From: Gammaproteobacteria bacterium
Lineage (GTDB): Bacteria > Pseudomonadota > Gammaproteobacteria > Xanthomonadales > Marinicellaceae
Length of the DNA: 64,000 nucleotides
Direction of reading: 5' to 3'
NCBI GenBank assembly: GCA_041395445.1
Contig: JAWLAO010000002.1
Span: forward strand, 124,001-188,000
Of this stretch, positions 54,015-62,505 are shown in pieces. A program made the translations under genes and the position numbers. Every line of letters starts with the position of its first letter. Within the stretch, counting starts at the first letter, position 1. The notes under the pieces are model-generated. The model was not told the origin of the DNA. It saw only the letters and a list, made by a program, of their open reading frames with translations, and ran no database searches.

Positions 54015-55928
54015 TCATTTCTTGTCGTCAACTTCTTCAAATTCAGCATCTACAACATCATCGTCTTCTGCATTATTGGTAGGAGCTTCACTTTGTGCAC
54101 CGGCCTGTTGTGCTGCAGCTTGTGCTTTTTGCATGACCGGTGATAATGCTTGTTGCAAAGCTTCACTCGCTTGTTCGATAGCTGCTTTGTCATCCTGTTT
54201 CATTGCATCTTCCACTTTAGTGATTGCAGTTTCAACAGAAGCTCTTTCAGCGTCGCTAATCGCATCTTTGTTATCGTTTAACATAGTTTTTGCTGAGTGA
54301 ACCATCGCATCAGCGGCATTTCTGGCTTTAACGAGCTCGTGGAATTTTTTATCTTCCTCAGCGTGCATCTCAGCATCTTTAACCATTTGGTCGATTTCTT
54401 CATCCGATAAACCGGAACCGGCTTTGATTTCGATGCGTTGCTCTTTACCTGTTGCCTTATCTTTGGCAGAAACATTCAAGATTCCGTTGGAATCAATATC
54501 GAATTCCACTTCAATTTGTGGCATTCCGCGCGGAGCAGGGCTGATGCCTGATAAATCAAAACGACCCAGAGATTTATTGGCAGATGCGATTTCACGCTCA
54601 CCTTGTAAAACATGAACAGTCACCGCGGATTGATTGTCTTCAGCCGTTGAGAAAACTTGCGATGCCTTAGTTGGAATCGTTGTGTTTTTATCAATCAGCT
54701 TAGTCATCACACCACCCATAGTTTCGATACCCAATGATAATGGAGTTACGTCTAACAATAACACATCTTTCACATCACCGGAAAGAACACCAGCTTGAAT
54801 CGCAGCTCCCATAGCAACGGCTTCATCCGGATTAACATCTTTACGAGGCTCTTTGCCAAAATAGTCAGCAACAACCTTTTGCACTTTCGGCATACGGGTT
54901 TGTCCACCTACCAAAATCACATCGCTGACTTCTGAAACGCTGATTCCGGAATCTTTCAGAGCTGTTTTACATGGCTCAATTGTGCGTTGAATCAAATCAT
55001 CAACCAAAGATTCCAGTTTTGAACGAGTCATTTTCATGTTCAAGTGTTTAGGACCGGAAGCATCGGCTGTGATGTATGGTAAATTGATTTCTGTTTGTTC
55101 CGCAGAAGACAATTCGATTTTTGCATTTTCAGCAGCTTCCTTCAGGCGTTGTAAAGCCATAGGATCGTTTTTAAGATTAACTCCCTGGTCTTTTCTGAAT
55201 TCTTCAACAATGTAATCAATGATGCGTTTGTCAAAGTCTTCACCACCTAGGAATGTATCACCATTGGTTGCTAATACCTCAAATTGTTGCTCACCGTCGA
55301 TATCAGCAATTTCAATGATGGAAACGTCAAATGTTCCGCCACCTAAGTCATAAACAGCAATGGTTTTGTCGCCACCTTTTTTGTCCAAGCCATAAGCTAA
55401 CGCTGCCGCTGTTGGCTCATTGATGATACGTTTGACTTCAAGACCGGCAATTTTACCTGCATCTTTGGTCGCTTGTCTTTGTGAATCATTAAAGTAAGCA
55501 GGAACAGTTACAACAGCTCCGGTTACTTTTTCGCCGAGATAATCCTCAGCAGTTTTCTTCATTTTCATCAGGATACGAGCTGAGACTTCTTGCGGAGCCA
55601 ATTTTTTACCTTTGACTTCCACCCAAGCATCACCGTTATCCGCTGCAATGATTTTATAAGGAACTAAATCCTTATCTTTGGCAACAACATCCTCACTGAA
55701 TTTACGACCAATCAGACGTTTAATTGCAAATAATGTATTTTCAGGGTTTGTTACAGCCTGACGTTTAGCAGGTTTACCAACCAGGATTTCACTTTCATCG
55801 GCATAGGCTACGATTGAAGGAGTGGTTCTGTCACCTTCAGAGTTCTCGATAACCTTTACACTATTGCCTTCCATGACGGCAACACAGGAGTTGGTAGTAC
55901 CTAAGTCTATTCCTATAATTTTTGACAT
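54015..55928 (-). CDS. dnaK: Chaperone protein DnaK
   Basis: Hsp70, 637 residues, full length. 'IGIDLGTTNSCVAVMEG', 'VPAYFNDSQRQATKDAGKIA', 'VYDLGGGTFDVSI' and 'VILVGGQTRMPKVQ' are diagnostic of the nucleotide-binding domain; the C-terminal tail ends 'DVVDAEFEEVDDKK', the usual J-protein-contacting tail. grpE is not adjacent: the upstream neighbour is the divergent trxB. A heat-shock-type promoter lies upstream. Confidence 0.98.
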   Translation of the reverse strand: MSKIIGIDLGTTNSCVAVMEGNSVKVIENSEGDRTTPSIVAYADESEILVGKPAKRQAVTNPENTLFAIKRLIGRKFSEDVVAKDKDLVPYKIIAADNGDAWVEVKGKKLAPQEVSARILMKMKKTAEDYLGEKVTGAVVTVPAYFNDSQRQATKDAGKIAGLEVKRIINEPTAAALAYGLDKKGGDKTIAVYDLGGGTFDVSIIEIADIDGEQQFEVLATNGDTFLGGEDFDKRIIDYIVEEFRKDQGVNLKNDPMALQRLKEAAENAKIELSSAEQTEINLPYITADASGPKHLNMKMTRSKLESLVDDLIQRTIEPCKTALKDSGISVSEVSDVILVGGQTRMPKVQKVVADYFGKEPRKDVNPDEAVAMGAAIQAGVLSGDVKDVLLLDVTPLSLGIETMGGVMTKLIDKNTTIPTKASQVFSTAEDNQSAVTVHVLQGEREIASANKSLGRFDLSGISPAPRGMPQIEVEFDIDSNGILNVSAKDKATGKEQRIEIKAGSGLSDEEIDQMVKDAEMHAEEDKKFHELVKARNAADAMVHSAKTMLNDNKDAISDAERASVETAITKVEDAMKQDDKAAIEQASEALQQALSPVMQKAQAAAQQAGAQSEAPTNNAEDDDVVDAEFEEVDDKK

Positions 55929-56002
55929 TTTCTGGACCTCTACAATAAGTTTTTTAAGTTCAACAAGCCCTTGAGTGTGCTTGTTTTTCTAAGATGGTAC
56001 TA

Positions 56003-56030
56003 ATGTGTGGTTGCTGATTTTTTTTTCAAC
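56003..56030 (-). promoter_or_regulatory. Sigma-32-like heat-shock promoter of dnaK
   Basis: On the minus strand GTTGAAA (56030-56024), 13-base spacer and CCACACAT (56010-56003), close to CTTGAAA-N13-CCCCATNT, about 75 bases upstream of dnaK. The leader also holds a hairpin AACAAGC/GCTTGTT (55962-55985). Confidence 0.55.
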
Positions 56031-56159
56031 CCTAAATTTGATTTGAATTCTGAAAAAAGCAGGAATTATTAACAAAACCGAATGAAATAATAAATAAATC
56101 ATAATAGCAAAAATATTAGAATTTGCTAAAATACCCGAAGTTAAAAATTTGAGAATACT

Positions 56160-57110
56160 ATGAGCGAAGTGAAACATCATAAATTGATTATTATTGGTTC
56201 CGGTCCGGCAGGTTATACGGCAGCAATTTATGCAGCAAGGGCAAACCTGAATCCGGTTGTAATTACCGGAATCGAGCAGGGCGGACAGTTAATGACGACG
56301 ACAGAAGTGGAAAATTGGCCGGGCGACCCTGATGATATGCAAGGACCTGAATTGATGGCTCGTATGTTGAAACATGCTGAAAAATTTAACACTCAAATGA
56401 TATTTGATTACATCAATTCTGTGGAATTACAACAAAAACCTTTTATTTTGAAAGGGGATTCTGCAACCTATAGTTGTGATGCCTTGATTATTGCAACCGG
56501 AGCGAGTGCCAAGTATTTGGGACTGGAATCCGAAGAAGCGTTCAAAGGCAAAGGTGTTTCTGCTTGTGCCACTTGCGATGGTTTTTTCTATCGTGATAAG
56601 CCTGTAGCGGTTATCGGTGGTGGAAATACCGCTGTTGAAGAGGCTCTGTATCTTTCAAATATTGCCTCAAAAGTTTATCTTGTGCATCGTAGGGATGAAC
56701 TTCGTTCCGAAAAAATTCTGATTGATAGAATTAAAGAAAAAGCAGCCAACGGCAATATAGAATTTGTCTGGAACAATAATCTGGATGAGGTTGTTGGTGA
56801 CAAGATGGGCGTTACTGGCATTAATGTGAAAGACAAAAACAGCGGTGAAATCAGACACATTGAAGTGGATGGAGTTTTCGTTGCCATAGGACACAGCCCA
56901 AACACCAAGATTTTTGAAGGACAACTGGAAATGAATCATGGTTACCTCAAAGTTCAAAGCGGACAAAACGGCAATGCCACACAGACCTCTGTAGAAGGTG
57001 TTTATGCCGCCGGTGATGTTTCGGATCATATTTATCGTCAGGCTATTACTTCAGCAGGGACGGGGTGTATGGCGGCGCTCGATGCCGAACGATTTTTAGA
57101 TTCATTATGA
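56160..57110 (+). CDS. trxB: Thioredoxin reductase
   Basis: NADPH-dependent flavoenzyme that reduces thioredoxin. 316 residues. FAD-binding 'IIGSGPAGYTAAIYAARA', redox Cys136 and Cys139 in 'CATCDG', NADPH-binding 'VIGGGNTAVEEALYLSN' and the C-terminal 'GVYAAGDVSDHIYRQ'. Divergent from dnaK; two palindromic repeats follow its stop. Confidence 0.96.
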   Translation: MSEVKHHKLIIIGSGPAGYTAAIYAARANLNPVVITGIEQGGQLMTTTEVENWPGDPDDMQGPELMARMLKHAEKFNTQMIFDYINSVELQQKPFILKGDSATYSCDALIIATGASAKYLGLESEEAFKGKGVSACATCDGFFYRDKPVAVIGGGNTAVEEALYLSNIASKVYLVHRRDELRSEKILIDRIKEKAANGNIEFVWNNNLDEVVGDKMGVTGINVKDKNSGEIRHIEVDGVFVAIGHSPNTKIFEGQLEMNHGYLKVQSGQNGNATQTSVEGVYAAGDVSDHIYRQAITSAGTGCMAALDAERFLDSL

Positions 57111-57135
57111 ACAATCTGCTCACACCATAACTGCA

Positions 57136-57197
57136 GTATTATAGTGCTCAGATGGTCACATATTAACCATATGCTCACATCTTGCGCGCTATAATAC
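57136..57197. repeat. Palindromic repeat copy 1 (62 bp)
   Basis: Outer arms GTATTATAG/CTATAATAC enclose ATGGTCACATATT and CATATGCTCACAT. It is the diverged twin of the element at 57279 and is not part of any gene. Confidence 0.7.
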
Positions 57198-57278
57198 CTT
57201 GTTCTGATGTAATCATATTACCCCTAATGAACTAAAATATTTAGACGCATTATAAGTGTTAATTTTAATTTCCATAGC

Positions 57279-57345
57279 GGCGTTATAGTTGTACTCGAAT
57301 GGTCACATATTTGAACATATGCTCACATTCTGTGCTAAAAACGCC
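57279..57345. repeat. Palindromic repeat copy 2 (67 bp)
   Basis: Outer arms GGCGTT/AACGCC enclose the same two cores, ATGGTCACATATT (57299-57311) and CATATGCTCACAT (57316-57328), as copy 1; CCTTG closes both copies. The two lie in direct orientation, about 145 bases apart. Confidence 0.7.
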
Positions 57346-57374
57346 TTGCCAGAGAGCAAAAGTACACTAATTGT

Positions 57375-57581
57375 TTAAGATTTCCTATACTCCAACAAAT
57401 CCCCGGGTTGACATTCCAAGACTTCACATATTAATTCCAGAGTACTGAATCTGATCGCTTTGGCTTTGCCTGTTTTTAAAATTGAGAGGTTCGATAAAGT
57501 GATTCCCACTTTTTCGGACAACTCATTCAATGACATTTTTCGTTTTGCCATCATCACATCGAGGTTAATAATAACTGGCAT
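57375..57581 (-). CDS. Small XRE-family HTH regulator (YozG-like)
   Basis: 68 residues, almost entirely a Cro/CI helix-turn-helix ('KMSLNELSEKVGITLSNLS' with 'KTGKAKAIRFSTLELICEVL' next). It ends 'CQPGDLLEYRKS', typical of the small regulators paired with DUF2975 membrane proteins. It starts 2 bases after the DUF2975 gene ends, so the pair forms an operon. The palindromic repeats lie just beyond its 3' end. Confidence 0.9.
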   Translation of the reverse strand: MPVIINLDVMMAKRKMSLNELSEKVGITLSNLSILKTGKAKAIRFSTLELICEVLECQPGDLLEYRKS

Positions 57582-57583
57582 GG

Positions 57584-58099
57584 TTATATGGTATATTGGT
57601 TTTCAGTTTGAATTTCAACACCTCTTTTGAACACCTGAGCCAATACATAAACCAGAGCTGACCACAATAGATAAGATCCATCGAGGTATTCAGCGCTTAT
57701 TCCTATGGCGTTTTCCAGAGCTTTTAAGTAAGCATTGTGTAAGATAGACAATGCCCAAATAACCAAGATGGAAAAGCAAATTTTCTCCATTAAGCGGACA
57801 GTTGAATTATTAAATGGATTTGTTAAATTGAAACCTTTCAACAAATCAGTCATCAATAAAGCAACATAAGCTTGAGCAATAATCAAAACAACTTTATTGA
57901 ATACAATGAAAGAATAGTGGATTGAGCTGTAGGCTTTATACATGGATAGGTCTAAGTCGAAATACATTTTCTCTGCTGCTATGTCGTTAAACCAACTGAT
58001 TATATATGTGGTTAGAATAGCACCTGCCTTGATGAGTAATGCAATAAATACAAACCAAGCTAAAAAATGCATAATACTGAGAATTGTTTGTGTTTTCAT
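57584..58099 (-). CDS. DUF2975 membrane protein
   Basis: 171 residues with four membrane helices (about 7-29, 60-85, 107-125, 145-160). The 'LMEKICFSILVIWAL' segment and the linkage to a YozG-type HTH protein identify DUF2975. Function unknown; the pair is suspected to act in membrane-linked regulation. Confidence 0.85.
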   Translation of the reverse strand: MKTQTILSIMHFLAWFVFIALLIKAGAILTTYIISWFNDIAAEKMYFDLDLSMYKAYSSIHYSFIVFNKVVLIIAQAYVALLMTDLLKGFNLTNPFNNSTVRLMEKICFSILVIWALSILHNAYLKALENAIGISAEYLDGSYLLWSALVYVLAQVFKRGVEIQTENQYTI

Positions 58100-58260
58100 T
58101 TTGTTTCTCTTAAAAATTGCTGATTATAGATATAAATTTATTGAAAAACAATAAATAAAATATGAAAAACAGAAATAATTTTTGGTAAAAAAATAATAGA
58201 GAATAACAAATAACACAAATTGGGATGGAATAAACTTAGCGGTAACAAACATGCACGCTT

Positions 58261-59367
58261 TTACAAATACTGAGAAATTCCTTCAATAAACTTCTTCTCA
58301 TTGAACAATTCAGCTCGGCCTTCGCATGCTTTTTGCATTTTTATGGCGGTATTGATGTCGAGTTTATTGACACAGTCAATCAGGCTCTCAACAATATTTT
58401 CTTCATCAATGTAAAGCCCGTTTTCACCGTTAACGATGGTTTCGGTAGGTCCGCCGATTCCGCTGCAAATGACGGGTTTGCCGGCTGCCATGGATTCGAC
58501 CGGAGATATACCAAAGTCTTCATCTTCAGGAATGTAGATTGTTGCAATCGAGTTAGCAATGATGCGTTTGAGCTTATTGTCCGAAATGGGTCCGGTGAAG
58601 CGAATATTACTATAACCTTTTGCCAGTTGTCTGAGTTTATTTTCTTCAGCTCCGCTGGAACATATAACCAGTTTTTTCTTTGGCATTTGTTTGAATGCTT
58701 CAATGATTTTATCTATGCGTTTCAGACTGTCCAATCTTCCTGTTGACAGGTAATAATCCTGAGGTGTGGAAAAATAAAACTTTTCGGTATCGCATGGAGG
58801 ATGCACAACAATTGAGTCTTTGTTGAGATATTTTTGAATGCGTTGTTGTACAAATTTAGAATTGGCAAAAATCACATCCATCTGGTTCACTGCTTGTTCA
58901 TATCTTGGTTTTAACCATTTTATGAGCAAATTCAAAGCGATTCTATGAGATAACGGAAACTGCTTTTGATAATAATCGAATTTGTCATATATAAATCGTG
59001 GCGGAGTGTGACAATAAAATAAATTCTTTCCGTTTGGGTGATTCTTCACCGCTAAAGGGGCGGTGACACCACTATAAATCGCATTTTGATAATTTTTTAA
59101 AAATTGTGTTTTGTTCTGAAACAAACGTGCCAGAAAGATGGAACGAATTCCGGGTAAGTTATTGTTAAGGTTTAAGTTATATTGAATCAAGTCAGGATGG
59201 AGTATATCCAGGGGAAAGCTGTTGTTGGAATGTTTGCCGTAACATAAGTCAGCCTGAATCGCATTGGTCAAAGTAATGACAAGCCTCTCTCCACCTCCTT
59301 TAATATCAAACATATCGTGCAGGACGATAGATTTTTGATTGATTTGAGTTGGAGCTGGATTTTTCAA
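58261..59367 (-). CDS. Glycosyltransferase family 4 (GT-B)
   Basis: 368 residues. The C-terminal GT1/GT4 domain has 'YYLSTGRLDSLKRIDKIIEA' (donor-binding start) and 'EDFGISPVESMAAGKPVIC', the E-x7-E motif of retaining GT4 enzymes. 'FYCHTPPRFIYDKFDYYQ' is typical of the N-terminal half. It likely builds a surface polysaccharide or lipopolysaccharide. Divergent from the GT2-DUF2304-GT4 set. Confidence 0.88.
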   Translation of the reverse strand: MKNPAPTQINQKSIVLHDMFDIKGGGERLVITLTNAIQADLCYGKHSNNSFPLDILHPDLIQYNLNLNNNLPGIRSIFLARLFQNKTQFLKNYQNAIYSGVTAPLAVKNHPNGKNLFYCHTPPRFIYDKFDYYQKQFPLSHRIALNLLIKWLKPRYEQAVNQMDVIFANSKFVQQRIQKYLNKDSIVVHPPCDTEKFYFSTPQDYYLSTGRLDSLKRIDKIIEAFKQMPKKKLVICSSGAEENKLRQLAKGYSNIRFTGPISDNKLKRIIANSIATIYIPEDEDFGISPVESMAAGKPVICSGIGGPTETIVNGENGLYIDEENIVESLIDCVNKLDINTAIKMQKACEGRAELFNEKKFIEGISQYL

Positions 59368-59450
59368 TTAATTAACCGTCCTCGAAGCACAAGTTTGCAG
59401 TTTAGCGGTGCATTGTATAAAATTATGACTCGTTGTCAAATCTGTAAAAT

Positions 59451-60143
59451 ATGAATTCGTTAATAGTTATTCCTGCTTTCAATGAAGAAACCAGTATTGG
59501 TGCGGTTATTGAACAGTTAAAACAGGATGGATTCAACGATATTCTTGTGGTTAATGATTGCTCGACCGATACAACAGCTCAAATTGTTAATCGTCTTGGA
59601 GCCGGACTGATTACTTTGCCGATTCAGCTTGGAGCATGGGGCGCGACTCAAACCGGAATTAAATACGCTTTAAGAAATGGTTATGATAGTGTGATAACAA
59701 TGGACGCCGATGGTCAACACATGAGCGAAGGAATTAACAGGTTGATAGATACCCTTCAATCGGATCAATCCAATGTGGTTATTGGCACATATACCAAAAG
59801 ATTGAGTAAGGCAAAACGAATTGCCTGGAGATTTTTTAAACTTCTGACAAATCTTAAAATTGAAGATTTAACCTCCGGTTATAGAATTTATGACCGAAAA
59901 GCAATGAAAGTTCTGTCTTCATCAGCAGCGACGATTTTGGATTATCAGGATGTTGGCGTTCTGTTATTGTTGCATAAGTCGGGAATGGTGATTACTGAAG
60001 TTGAAGTTCCCATGACTGAACGAAAGAACGGAAAATCCAAAATATTTTATTCATGGTGGATGGTTTTCAGATACATGATACAAACTACAATGCTTTGCAT
60101 TGCCAAAACAGGCACGGTTCGATTGAGAAGCCTGAGAAAATAA
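59451..60143 (+). CDS. Glycosyltransferase family 2 (dolichyl-phosphate-mannose-synthase-like)
   Basis: 230 residues, GT-A fold: 'VIPAFNEETSIGAVIEQL', 'VVNDCSTDTTAQIV' and 'VITMDADGQHMSEGI' (Asp motif for UDP/GDP-sugar and metal). There is no membrane anchor, as in bacterial polyprenyl-phosphate glycosyltransferases of this type. The next gene starts 1 base later and is likely part of the same unit. Confidence 0.9.
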   Translation: MNSLIVIPAFNEETSIGAVIEQLKQDGFNDILVVNDCSTDTTAQIVNRLGAGLITLPIQLGAWGATQTGIKYALRNGYDSVITMDADGQHMSEGINRLIDTLQSDQSNVVIGTYTKRLSKAKRIAWRFFKLLTNLKIEDLTSGYRIYDRKAMKVLSSSAATILDYQDVGVLLLLHKSGMVITEVEVPMTERKNGKSKIFYSWWMVFRYMIQTTMLCIAKTGTVRLRSLRK

Positions 60144-60144
60144 T

Positions 60145-60510
60145 ATGAATTTCACAACTGCAAATATTACAACACTGATTATTGGTGCAGCATTGGCTTT
60201 GACTATATTTTATATGGTTAGAAAAAATCATCTGCACGGTCCTTTTGCAATCTGGTGGTTGAGTGTAGCCAGTCTTGCGATGATTCTTGCAATTTTCCCA
60301 TCTATTGTAGATCGAGTTGCACAATTTGCAGGAATAAATTATCCACCAACTTTATTGCTGGTGTTAGCGGTATCCATTATTTTGCTAAAAATGCTCGGAC
60401 TGGATTTACAAAGAACCATGCAGGAAAAGAAGATTCGTCGCCTTACACAAAAAATTGCTATTCTTGAAAAAGCTCTGAAAGATAAAAAATTAATCGACAA
60501 GGATTCATGA
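60145..60510 (+). CDS. DUF2304 membrane protein
   Basis: 121 residues, three membrane helices (about 7-24, 37-55, 66-85) and a charged C-terminal coiled-coil-like tail ('MQEKKIRRLTQKIAILEKAL'). The 'HGPFAIWWLSVASLAMI' segment is typical of DUF2304 proteins, which sit beside GT2 enzymes. Function unknown; possibly a partner of the GT2. Confidence 0.85.
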   Translation: MNFTTANITTLIIGAALALTIFYMVRKNHLHGPFAIWWLSVASLAMILAIFPSIVDRVAQFAGINYPPTLLLVLAVSIILLKMLGLDLQRTMQEKKIRRLTQKIAILEKALKDKKLIDKDS

Positions 60511-61643
60511 AAATTCTGCACATTGGTAAATACTATCCGCCTTTTCACGGAGGAATGGAAGTTTACCTGAGGGATTTGGCAGAACAACAAGCGAAAAGTC
60601 ATGATGTAACCGTTCTGGCTCATAATCATCAATTTTCGAAACTGTTTTCAAATACAACTGAAGAAACTATTAATTCAGTTAAGGTGATGCGTAATAAAAC
60701 ACTCAAACCAATTCTTTTCGCTCCAATCATGTTTGGTATGAAAAGAACCGTTGAAAATATTATTGAGCAACATCAAATTGATGCGATACATATTTCCTGG
60801 CCGAACCCTTCGGCATTATTTTTGTTATTGAGCCGAAAAGCAAAATCAATTCCGTGGGTGATTCAATGGCAGTCAGATATGGTTACAGCAAAATCTTCAA
60901 TTTTATTGAAACTGGCTTATTTCTTTTTTAAGCCATTAGAGAAAATGTTGCTTAAACAGTCTAGTAAAGTGATTGCAAGCACGCAGGAATATTTTAATTA
61001 TTCGTCGGCATTAAAAAAATTCCCCGAAAAATGTGTTTTCATACCTCTAGGGCTTAAATTGAATCTACCAGAAATCAAGCAGGCTCATCTGAACTGGGCA
61101 AATACCCTTTGGGCTAATGCAAGTTATAAAATCTATCATATTGGTCGTTTAACCTTTTATAAAAACCAAAAGTTATTATTGGAAGCTGCTAAACTTCTTC
61201 CCGAGGCTAAATTTATCATCACAGGAAGCGGACAACTAGAAAAAAAGTTGCAAAAAATTATTAAAGAAAACAACTTATCAAATGTCGAATTAACAGGGAA
61301 TTTAAGTAATCAACAGCTCAATGCTTTGTTGAAAACTTGTGATGCTTTCTGCCTGCCATCCAATGACCGTGCGGAATCCTACGGAATGGTTTTGCTTGAA
61401 GCACTTGCTATGAATAAAAGAATTCTGGTGAGCGATTTGCCCGGATCAGGTATGAAATGGATTGCTTCTCAAACTGAATTGGGCGAAACCTTTGATTGTA
61501 ATAATGCCAATGATTTGGTAGAGAAAATTAAGGGTTCGTCTGTCAATGTTGAGTTGGACAGAGATAAATTTCACAAAACTTTCAGTATCGAAAGCTGTGC
61601 TAAAGAAATTGATGAAGTTTATCTGGAATTGTTCAAAAACTAA
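60507..61643 (+). CDS. Glycosyltransferase family 4 (GT-B)
   Basis: 378 residues. 'ILHIGKYYPPFHGGMEVYLR' at the N-terminus, 'YHIGRLTFYKNQKLLLEAA' and 'SYGMVLLEALAMNKRILVSD' in the C-terminal half are characteristic of retaining GT4 enzymes. It overlaps the DUF2304 gene by four bases (ATGA). It probably extends a surface glycan. Confidence 0.9.
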   Translation: MKILHIGKYYPPFHGGMEVYLRDLAEQQAKSHDVTVLAHNHQFSKLFSNTTEETINSVKVMRNKTLKPILFAPIMFGMKRTVENIIEQHQIDAIHISWPNPSALFLLLSRKAKSIPWVIQWQSDMVTAKSSILLKLAYFFFKPLEKMLLKQSSKVIASTQEYFNYSSALKKFPEKCVFIPLGLKLNLPEIKQAHLNWANTLWANASYKIYHIGRLTFYKNQKLLLEAAKLLPEAKFIITGSGQLEKKLQKIIKENNLSNVELTGNLSNQQLNALLKTCDAFCLPSNDRAESYGMVLLEALAMNKRILVSDLPGSGMKWIASQTELGETFDCNNANDLVEKIKGSSVNVELDRDKFHKTFSIESCAKEIDEVYLELFKN

Positions 61644-61690
61644 GTCTGTTCCCTTTTTAGAAATGAAAAAAGAAGGTGTTGCATTCAAAT

Positions 61691-62122
61691 TTACTCTTCT
61701 TGTTGTTTTTTATGATATTCTTCATCATAGGGAAATTTGACATGTCCAAGCCGGATTAAAAATACTGCTAGAGCTAATACTAATAAAGTGACCCCAACTC
61801 CTAGCATCTCCCATGAATGAACTTCATTTGAACCTAGTATAATATGCCGAGCAAGTGCAACAATAGCTATGTAAACCGGAAAACGAACCGGCAACATATT
61901 TTTCTCGTAGTATATGCCAACCATTGTAATCACCTCTAAATAAATAAATAGCAGAAGCAAATCACCTAGTTGTACTTTACCTTGTTTATAAATAACATAG
62001 ACTTCCTGTCCAATTGCTATTACTGTTGCGATAGCAACAATTAATAAACCACAAACTTCAATTATTGTTAAAAATTTTTTAAAAGGGTGACTGTCTTTAA
62101 CTCGCATAATGTAATGTTTCAT
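61691..62122 (-). CDS. psiE: PsiE-like phosphate-starvation-inducible membrane protein
   Basis: 143 residues, four membrane helices (about 20-45, 50-72, 80-100, 107-128). 'DLLLLFIYLEVITMVGIYYE' and 'PVRFPVYIAIVALARHIIL' are typical of PsiE. The family is linked to phosphate starvation in E. coli; no Pho box was recognised here. It ends near the convergent GT4 gene. Confidence 0.85.
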   Translation of the reverse strand: MKHYIMRVKDSHPFKKFLTIIEVCGLLIVAIATVIAIGQEVYVIYKQGKVQLGDLLLLFIYLEVITMVGIYYEKNMLPVRFPVYIAIVALARHIILGSNEVHSWEMLGVGVTLLVLALAVFLIRLGHVKFPYDEEYHKKQQEE

Positions 62123-62136
62123 AAGTTATTTAATGT

Positions 62137-62505
62137 TTATTTTGGTGTCCACAACTCTATCTTAACACCGGCAGGGTCTATAAACCAGCCAAAAACGCCG
62201 TACTCTTCATCAACAACATCGTCAATGACTTCTGCTCCACCTTGTTTGACTTGTTCCAAGGCTTGTTTGACATCATCGACGATTAGATTAATCATAAATC
62301 CACGGTTTGATGGTTTGAGATAGTCGGTATCCGCTTTAAAAGGACTCCAAACACCATAGGCTTTTTCAGGAAGCTCCGTTGGGTTAAATGTTGTGCAGCC
62401 GTATTCATCCAGATTGAAACCAAGGTATTTGTTATACCATTGTTTGAGTTCTTCCGGGTTTTCACATTTAAAGAAAACACCACCAATACCTCGAACCTTA
62501 ATCAT
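62137..62505 (-). CDS. VOC/glyoxalase-bleomycin resistance superfamily protein
   Basis: 122 residues: paired beta-alpha-beta-beta-beta modules ('VRGIGGVFFKCENPEELKQW' and 'GFMINLIVDDVKQALEQV'), with 'GVFGWFIDPAGVKIELWTPK' at the C-terminus carrying the metal-ligand Glu. It starts at the tyrS stop. The reaction is not predictable. Confidence 0.85.
   Translation of the reverse strand: MIKVRGIGGVFFKCENPEELKQWYNKYLGFNLDEYGCTTFNPTELPEKAYGVWSPFKADTDYLKPSNRGFMINLIVDDVKQALEQVKQGGAEVIDDVVDEEYGVFGWFIDPAGVKIELWTPK

Noticed and set aside
54022..54300. Ser/Ala/Cys-rich open frame on the plus strand
   Set aside because: It is antisense to the dnaK C-terminus and reflects that gene's codon pattern.
57136..57345. 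Two-copy CRISPR-like array
   Set aside because: The repeats are diverged and palindromic at their ends, only two copies exist about 145 bases apart, and no cas gene is near.
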